A stretch of DNA of 64,000 nucleotides from Novosphingobium sp049354825. Lineage in GTDB: Bacteria > Pseudomonadota > Alphaproteobacteria > Sphingomonadales > Sphingomonadaceae. Positions within the stretch are counted from its first letter, which is position 1; every line of letters begins with the position of its first letter. The notes under the pieces were generated by a model, which worked only from the letters and a program-made list of their open reading frames with translations, was not told where the DNA came from and did no database searches. The DNA is taken from NCBI RefSeq assembly GCF_049354825.1, contig NZ_CP186480.1, forward strand, positions 2,542,001 to 2,606,000, in the 5' to 3' direction. Both the position numbers and the translations under genes were made by a program. Positions 57,149 to 64,000 of the stretch are shown in pieces.

Positions 57149-57349
57149 TTACCGTTCGCGCTTCCCGTCCTCGGTGGTCCAGCCCCGCTCCCAGGCCTGG
57201 ACCTTTGCGCGCCAGATCCCGACTGTCTCGCCGGTGCTGCCCGGCAGCATGTCCCATTGGTCATAGGGATTACTCGACTTCGGCTCATCACGACCGCGGG
57301 CCTCGCGCCCGAGAAGCGCTATCCGATCGAGGTCGCTGGGGTTCTCCAT
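57149..57349 (-). CDS. RMF/CrpP-like small protein, 66 aa
   Basis: ATG 57349 (MENPSDLDRIALLGREARGR) chosen because the longer frame to 57508 is not protein-like. The C-terminal part SSNPYDQWDMLPGSTGETVG and IWRAKVQAWERGWTTEDGKR has N-P-Y...W..GW spacing like ribosome modulation factor and CrpP-type proteins. A ribosome- or stress-linked role is possible, but the similarity is short. It is the first gene right of the array. Confidence 0.6.
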   Translation of the reverse strand: MENPSDLDRIALLGREARGRDEPKSSNPYDQWDMLPGSTGETVGIWRAKVQAWERGWTTEDGKRER

Positions 57350-57682
57350 TGCGCCTGACCTCCTCGAAATGTTCGATCTAACTCCGCCGGGCCCCCGCTG
57401 ATTGTAAAATCGCGACGTTCGCAAAGCTGCCGCTGGCAGGTCAAAGTGATGAAACGTCACATGACTAACGCTGGCCAGCGGGCGTCGGCTCCGCCCGGCG
57501 GAGTCCAAGGGCCAAGTACCGCGGGCGACGGTGGCCCGCTAACTGCGCCCTCGCCTAGGTAGTCTCCCTCTTCGCCGGTGCGCTTCCGTTTAACCACGGC
57601 CCGGTAGCACGGCGTCAAGCGGGTCGCAGTACTGCGCGCCGGGTGACACCGCTCCCCATTCCAAGCCCGGCGCGCCCATCCA
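57350..57682. other. Intergenic region without a supported gene
   Basis: GC-rich, several overlapping open frames on the minus strand with no start signal or family resemblance. No repeat module and no clear promoter recognised. Confidence 0.5.
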
Positions 57683-58018
57683 ATGATCGAAAGGTCGGGG
57701 GGACGTCTGCGCATGATGGTCGCTGAAATCGACAGGCGGGCAGCCGGGGACAAGCGCACGCGCGTCCTTAAAAACGCGCTGCTGCTCGCGCCGGGCGGGA
57801 AACAGGTCGTTCGCGTGAAGGACGTCTCCTGTAACGGTGCTCGGATCGAGACCAAAGGCTCTCTTCAACTCGATTGGGACGTAATCCTGGAGCGTGATCC
57901 GCTATTCGTCGCCGGGCGCGTGGTGTGGACCCGCGACAACCACGCCGGCCTCTGGTTTTACCGCCCACTCGCCCAGGGCGAGGCCGCATTCTTCCGTCAG
58001 GCCGCCGACAAGCCCTGA
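57683..58018 (+). CDS. PilZ-domain protein, 111 aa
   Basis: ATG 57683, with M11/M12 as alternatives (MMVAEIDRRAAGDKRTRVLK). Contains an Arg-rich start of the PilZ fold (RRAAGDKRTRVLKNALLL), the D-x-S-x-x-G motif as KDVSCNGARIET, and a closing VAGRVVWTRDNHAGLWFY. PilZ domains bind cyclic di-GMP through R-x-x-x-R and D/N-x-S-x-x-G. Here the first motif is present as DKRTRVLK in relaxed form, so binding is likely but not certain. Single-domain, cytoplasmic. Confidence 0.85.
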   Translation: MIERSGGRLRMMVAEIDRRAAGDKRTRVLKNALLLAPGGKQVVRVKDVSCNGARIETKGSLQLDWDVILERDPLFVAGRVVWTRDNHAGLWFYRPLAQGEAAFFRQAADKP

Positions 58019-58051
58019 CGCCGGCGTCCGCACCTTGGCTGCGACGCTTGC

Positions 58052-58690
58052 TCATCGAACCCGGTCCTCGCGCGCCAGAGCCGCAAGTTCGGGAGCGGGC
58101 TCTTCCTTGCCGGCGCGCGCCAGCTCTACCGTTAGCGAGCCGCCCGGCAGCAGGCCTAGGACCTGCTCCTCCGGCTTGGTTAGGTACAGCCAGTCGCCCC
58201 AGGCGGCGGGCGGCAGGACGACGATCTGCCGATCGTGAAACGGTGCGATGTCCGGGCCGGGTGCGGTCGTCAGCATGGTGAAGGCGGGCTTGGCGCCGTC
58301 CTGTTCGCGCCACAGCCCGGCGACTGCGAAAACCGGCGCGCCGGGGAGCGCGAACCGCCACTTCGACTTGGGTGCGGCCTTGCCGGTGAACTCGAAAAAG
58401 GCCGATGTCGGGACCAGGCAGCGCTTGCTGTCGCCGAAGTGGCGACCCTCCGAACGGAAATTGAAGACCGGCGACCCGCCCGCGCGCTGCGGTGCGAAGC
58501 CCCACGTCATGTCCGCCAGCGCGGTGCCATTGCCGCGCGCGACGAGGATCGGCGCGCTGTCGCGCACCCGGACGTCCGCCGCCTTGGTCAGCAGCGCGGC
58601 GTCATTTGCAGCCGGGGGCGGGAAGCCGGCGGCCGCTAGGGCGTCGCAATACGCCTTCCATTCGATATGGCGTTCATAGTCATTACACAT
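58052..58690 (-). CDS. SRAP-domain protein (YedK/HMCES type), abasic-site DNA-protein crosslinker
   Basis: 212 aa from ATG 58690 (MCNDYERHIEWKAYCDALAA); the frame runs upstream to 58750. After Met removal Cys2 becomes the N-terminal catalytic residue that crosslinks abasic sites in single-stranded DNA. Other family landmarks: MTWGFAPQRAGGSPVFNFRS, RCLVPTSAFFEFTGKA (active-site Glu region) and IAPFHDRQIVVLPPAAWGDW (His). Protects replication forks in the SOS response. Adjacent to an IS6 relic upstream. Family call is firm. Confidence 0.93.
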   Translation of the reverse strand: MCNDYERHIEWKAYCDALAAAGFPPPAANDAALLTKAADVRVRDSAPILVARGNGTALADMTWGFAPQRAGGSPVFNFRSEGRHFGDSKRCLVPTSAFFEFTGKAAPKSKWRFALPGAPVFAVAGLWREQDGAKPAFTMLTTAPGPDIAPFHDRQIVVLPPAAWGDWLYLTKPEEQVLGLLPGGSLTVELARAGKEEPAPELAALAREDRVR

Positions 58691-58726
58691 GATCGGGAAA
58701 CGCGGTCGGGGCGCAGCGGCTCCGAC

Positions 58727-58864
58727 GGCTCTGTCAGACCAACGGGGCAACTGCTAGCGGCGCGCGATGTCCCGCAAGTCCCGAGCCAAGCCACCAAGCC
58801 CGTTTCTGCGGTTTAATTCGTCGCCCGAGGTGATCCGCCTCGTTGTGATGATATACATCCGCTT
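58727..58864 (+). mobile_element. IS6-family 5' fragment
   Basis: Left end GGCTCTGTCAGACCAACGGG, then the first ~33 codons of the transposase (MSRKSRAKPPSPFLRFNSSP), diverging after ATCCGCTT at about 58864. Confidence 0.88.
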
Positions 58865-58930
58865 GAACTGGGCCTGCAGGAGAGTAGCGAGCTTCGTATT
58901 TGATAACGTGACAGTCCGAACTCCTCTCGA

Positions 58931-61351
<2,421 letters not shown>

Positions 61352-61596
61352 GTTTGCACTCCTCTAGAGCTGCGCTTCATCCGCGGCTGACTTATAAGCC
61401 CGTCACCCTGGCTCTGCTACACATCGAACGTCATTTACGAGTAGGTGAGGCAAGTAAACGTCAGCGCAAATTGAGGCCCAATAATACCCCGCCAATTGTT
61501 TAAAACTGTATTCGATTGAGCCAATTATGCGCCCTTGGAAGCGGCCAACCTTCCGAACTAGCTGGACGCGAGTACACCGGCGGGATAGGCGACGGA

Positions 61597-63114
61597 ATGG
61601 GCACTAACAGTCTCAGTCAGTCCTGCCACGCAGAGCTGCGGCCGATCCTTGATACGGTCCTCGATGCTGTTGTGGTTATCAATTTGGACGGGGACGTCGT
61701 CGCTTGGAATTCGGTGGCCGAGCATATCTTTGGCTGGCCGTCGCAGGTAACGATTGGGCAGTCGCTTGCGGGGCTTTTGGTTCCATCTGAGCACCGCGAA
61801 GCTCATAACGCGGGTATCAAGCGCCTCCTCGCGGGCGGAACGCCTCGCGTTCTCAACCGCCTGATCGAAATTTCAGCCTTGACGGCTCGCGGGGACCAGA
61901 TCCCTGTTGAGCTTTCGATCACGACGACACAAACGTCCAGCGGACCGCTGTTCATTGGCTTCCTCCGGGACATCACGGCCAAGAAGGATGCCGACAAGGC
62001 GCTGCAGCGCCAAGCAAGCGAAGCGCAGTTGATGTTCGATGTCGCTCGCCTCGCGGCAGAAGCAGACTCTTTCGAAAGCGCCCTCGAAAAAGTTCTGGCG
62101 TCGATTTGCCAAGTGTCGGGCTGGGCGGTCGGCCACGCATTTGTCGTGTCGGATGCTACGACACCGCACCTGATCTCAACGTCGATCTGGTATGAGGAAG
62201 CGCCGGGAGCGGCTGATGCGATGCGCTGCGCAACTGCAGGCATTGAGTTCGCTCCCGGCGTAGGCTTGCCGGGCACAATCCTGGCATCCGGTGAGCCCGC
62301 GTGGGTCGCGGATTCTGATAACGACGGCAACTTTCCTCGCGCGAGTGCGGGCTTCCGCGGCGCGTTTGGCTTTCCATTGAAGGCGGGCGACCGGATCATT
62401 GCTATCTTGGAGTTTTTCAGTCGAACCCCCAGTGCTCCAGATGCGTCCCGTTTGCTGACAGTGCGAATTTTGGGTGAGCAGATCGGTCGCCTGTTCGAGC
62501 GCCGGCGGCGGGAGGATCGCGAACGGGTTCTTTTGCATGAGCTGGACCACCGGGTGAAGAACTTGCTCATGGTCGTACAGGCTATTGCCACCCAGACCTT
62601 CCGCAAATCAGCCTCAGCCGAAGAAGGTTTGGTTTCCTTTTCGGGACGATTGAAAGCGTTGGGAGAAGCCCAAGATTTGTTGCTCGGGTGCGAATGGACG
62701 AACGTAAACCTGCGCGATCTAATTGAAAATGGAATACGAGGCTCAGGCAATGACGTCGGCAGTTTTGAGATAAAAGGACCTGAAACAAATATCAGTCCGG
62801 ATCACGCAGTTCCGACCTCGCTCGCGGTCCATGAGCTATGCACAAACTCCGTCAAATACGGTGCGCTTTCCGTGCCCGAAGGACGCATTTGTATTTCTTG
62901 GGAGGTTGACGCAAACCAGCGAGAGGTGCGTTTCCAGTGGCGGGAATTCGGAGGCCCCCCCGTAGTTGCGCCCAGCCGTAAAGGGTTCGGTTCGACGCTC
63001 CTCGGGTCGCATTTCGCATCAGCTTTGGGCGGCAATGTTCAGATCGAGTACGCCCGAGATGGCCTGGTCTTTCTCGTTCGCTGGCCTCTTACTGAAGTCA
63101 GGCGCGAGACGTAG
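61597..63114 (+). CDS. PAS/GAF sensor kinase of the HWE family
   Basis: 505 aa from ATG 61597 (MGTNSLSQSCHAELRPILDT); a TTG at 61516 in frame is less likely. PAS domain ~15-145 (VLDAVVVINLDGDVVAWNSV, SSGPLFIGFLRDITAKKDAD), GAF ~155-305 (SICQVSGWAVGHAFVVSDAT, FEFSRTPSAPD-like strand). HWE kinase core: LLHELDHRVKNLLMVVQAIA with the acceptor His, N-box VHELCTNSVKYGALS and the family's W-x-E as QWREFGGPPV. Convergent with a single-domain response regulator on the other side, a likely partner. Alphaproteobacterial HWE kinases often feed general stress or light responses. Confidence 0.93.
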   Translation: MGTNSLSQSCHAELRPILDTVLDAVVVINLDGDVVAWNSVAEHIFGWPSQVTIGQSLAGLLVPSEHREAHNAGIKRLLAGGTPRVLNRLIEISALTARGDQIPVELSITTTQTSSGPLFIGFLRDITAKKDADKALQRQASEAQLMFDVARLAAEADSFESALEKVLASICQVSGWAVGHAFVVSDATTPHLISTSIWYEEAPGAADAMRCATAGIEFAPGVGLPGTILASGEPAWVADSDNDGNFPRASAGFRGAFGFPLKAGDRIIAILEFFSRTPSAPDASRLLTVRILGEQIGRLFERRRREDRERVLLHELDHRVKNLLMVVQAIATQTFRKSASAEEGLVSFSGRLKALGEAQDLLLGCEWTNVNLRDLIENGIRGSGNDVGSFEIKGPETNISPDHAVPTSLAVHELCTNSVKYGALSVPEGRICISWEVDANQREVRFQWREFGGPPVVAPSRKGFGSTLLGSHFASALGGNVQIEYARDGLVFLVRWPLTEVRRET

Positions 63115-63169
63115 CCGCGCATTTTCCTGAAGGTATTAAAGCGCAGAAATACGCGAATCATCAGCGTTT

Positions 63170-63559
63170 CTAGGCGGAAGCGTTCGGCTGATTGGTAACC
63201 AACAGGTTGGCCATGGCGGTGACCAGCTCCGCACTAGCAAACGGCTTCTGTAAGACGATGCTTTGCGGAACGCCGTTCGCTGACCACTCCCAAGCGCTAT
63301 CTCCCGTCACATAAACGACGGCCAGACTTGCAAACTTTTCCCGAGCGCAATGAGCGACTTTCCATCCAGCTGGACCGGCTCCCAGGCGAATGTCCGTGAC
63401 TAAGCCGCGCAGGCTTCCAATTTGCTCTATCTGCTCGATAGCCTCTTGCCCGTGCGCCGCTTCCAACACCTCATAGCCGCCCTCCTTCAGGGCTTCTACA
63501 ATCGAAAGGCGGATTAACGCTTCGTCTTCCACGACCAGGATCGGCGGAACGTCGTCCAT
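63170..63559 (-). CDS. Single-domain response regulator
   Basis: 129 aa from ATG 63559 (MDDVPPILVVEDEALIRLSI), supported by GAGGGAA upstream; the frame to 63643 lacks signals. Acidic pair ED in VVEDEAL, acceptor Asp in RGLVTDIRLGAG, Thr in VVYVTGDSAWEW, Lys in VLQKPFASAEL. No output domain. Convergent to the HWE kinase gene with a 55-bp gap. The receiver at 5235 is the counterpart of the other HWE kinase. Confidence 0.9.
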   Translation of the reverse strand: MDDVPPILVVEDEALIRLSIVEALKEGGYEVLEAAHGQEAIEQIEQIGSLRGLVTDIRLGAGPAGWKVAHCAREKFASLAVVYVTGDSAWEWSANGVPQSIVLQKPFASAELVTAMANLLVTNQPNASA

Positions 63560-63846
63560 AACTTCCCTCGAGGCGAGGGAGAATGTGACTCTCCCACTAG
63601 CATCGGACACAACCAGATGTTGGGCTCCTCTACGCTGCGACAATCTGAAAACACAACATTTAAGGTCTGAACTGGGCGCCCAATAAGCTGTGGCGTAGAG
63701 GACCGGTGCAAAGCGGTCGGATTACGACGCGGTCAAGGGTGGGGCAGACCCAATGGGGCAGAGGCAATTCGCAGAGCGGTACCTCACTGACGGGAAACGT
63801 TCTCCCAAGAAAACCGTCTCGGAAATCCGCCCTTATAGGTCCGCAC
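63560..63846. other. Intergenic region without recognised gene
   Basis: Holds the upstream region of the response-regulator gene and, beyond ~63660, sequence in which I see no gene, repeat module or confident promoter. Confidence 0.5.
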
Positions 63847-64000
63847 GGCTCTGTCAGACTAAATGCACCGCTCGTTAGGGGCTGACGCTTAGGGCGGGGC
63901 GCAGCCGCCCTGGCTGAGTGGCAATCCTTGATGGCCTGACGTCACGCTGCCCTAGCGACAGCTCCGCCCATCGGAGGCAAATTCGCATTAGACTGACAGC
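63847..64000 (+). mobile_element. Internally deleted, MITE-like IS6 relic
   Basis: Left ~55 bp of the second IS6 subtype (GGCTCTGTCAGACTAAATGC ... GCGGGGC) is joined directly to the last ~100 bp of an element (CCGCCCTGGCTGAGTGGCAA ... GCATTAGACTGACAGC) and runs to the end of the window. Both ends are kept but the transposase gene is gone, so it could be mobilised only in trans. Confidence 0.85.

Noticed and set aside
57457..57855. Minus-strand frames of 92-132 codons upstream of and overlapping the PilZ gene
   Set aside because: No start signals, Arg/Pro-rich, and antisense to the clear PilZ gene.

Overview
The window looks like chromosomal DNA from a GC-rich alphaproteobacterium, most likely a sphingomonad (order Sphingomonadales). 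That is an inference from gene content: HWE/HisKA_2 sensor kinases with single-domain receivers, a long TonB-dependent receptor, TonB-C-terminal-like secreted proteins, a Kup transporter and several IS6-family elements. No rRNA, tRNA or CRISPR was recognised.

Layout. 1-3653: the 3' part of a very large protein with a C-terminal PD-(D/E)XK nuclease motif. 3.8-7.7 kb: small orphan genes and a receiver/HWE-kinase pair separated by ~90-130 bp repeats. 7.67-12.68 kb: two directly oriented IS6-type elements enclosing a broken polymorphic-toxin tip and a truncated MobF-type relaxase/helicase. 13.1-16.3 kb: an alpha/beta hydrolase, a secreted MORN-repeat protein and gene remnants. 16.4-24.7 kb: a compact leftward seven-gene operon (TonB-dependent receptor, CitMHS transporter, aldehyde dehydrogenase, cupin, Ldh_2 oxidoreductase, TIM-barrel isomerase, ABM-fold protein), presumably for uptake and oxidation of a small carboxylate. 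It is divergent from a protein joining a helix-turn-helix to a citrate-synthase fold whose three catalytic residues appear lost, a plausible ligand-sensing regulator.

27.2-57.0 kb is the unusual part. About 30 intervals, mostly holding one or two small hypothetical genes (membrane proteins, lipoproteins, a PIN-toxin-like operon, a Sel1 protein, a CobT-type VWA protein, a TPM protein), are separated by repeats of about 90-130 bp. All intact repeats point the same way whatever the direction of the genes. Repeats come in several types that share their two ends but differ in the middle. Cassettes occur in duplicate with different flanking repeat types, and solo end-modules occur. This resembles a super-integron or CALIN array in organisation, but the ends do not fit the canonical attC consensus and no integrase is visible, so the mobilising machinery is unknown. 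The array also carries a divergent pair: a Kup potassium transporter and a membrane protein fusing a KdpD-like sensor (phospho-acceptor His replaced, no ATPase domain) directly to a KdpE-like DNA-binding domain.

57.1-64 kb: a small RMF-like protein, a PilZ protein, a YedK/HMCES-type SRAP protein, a hybrid sensor kinase, an HWE kinase with a single-domain response regulator, and at the right edge an internally deleted, MITE-like IS6 relic.
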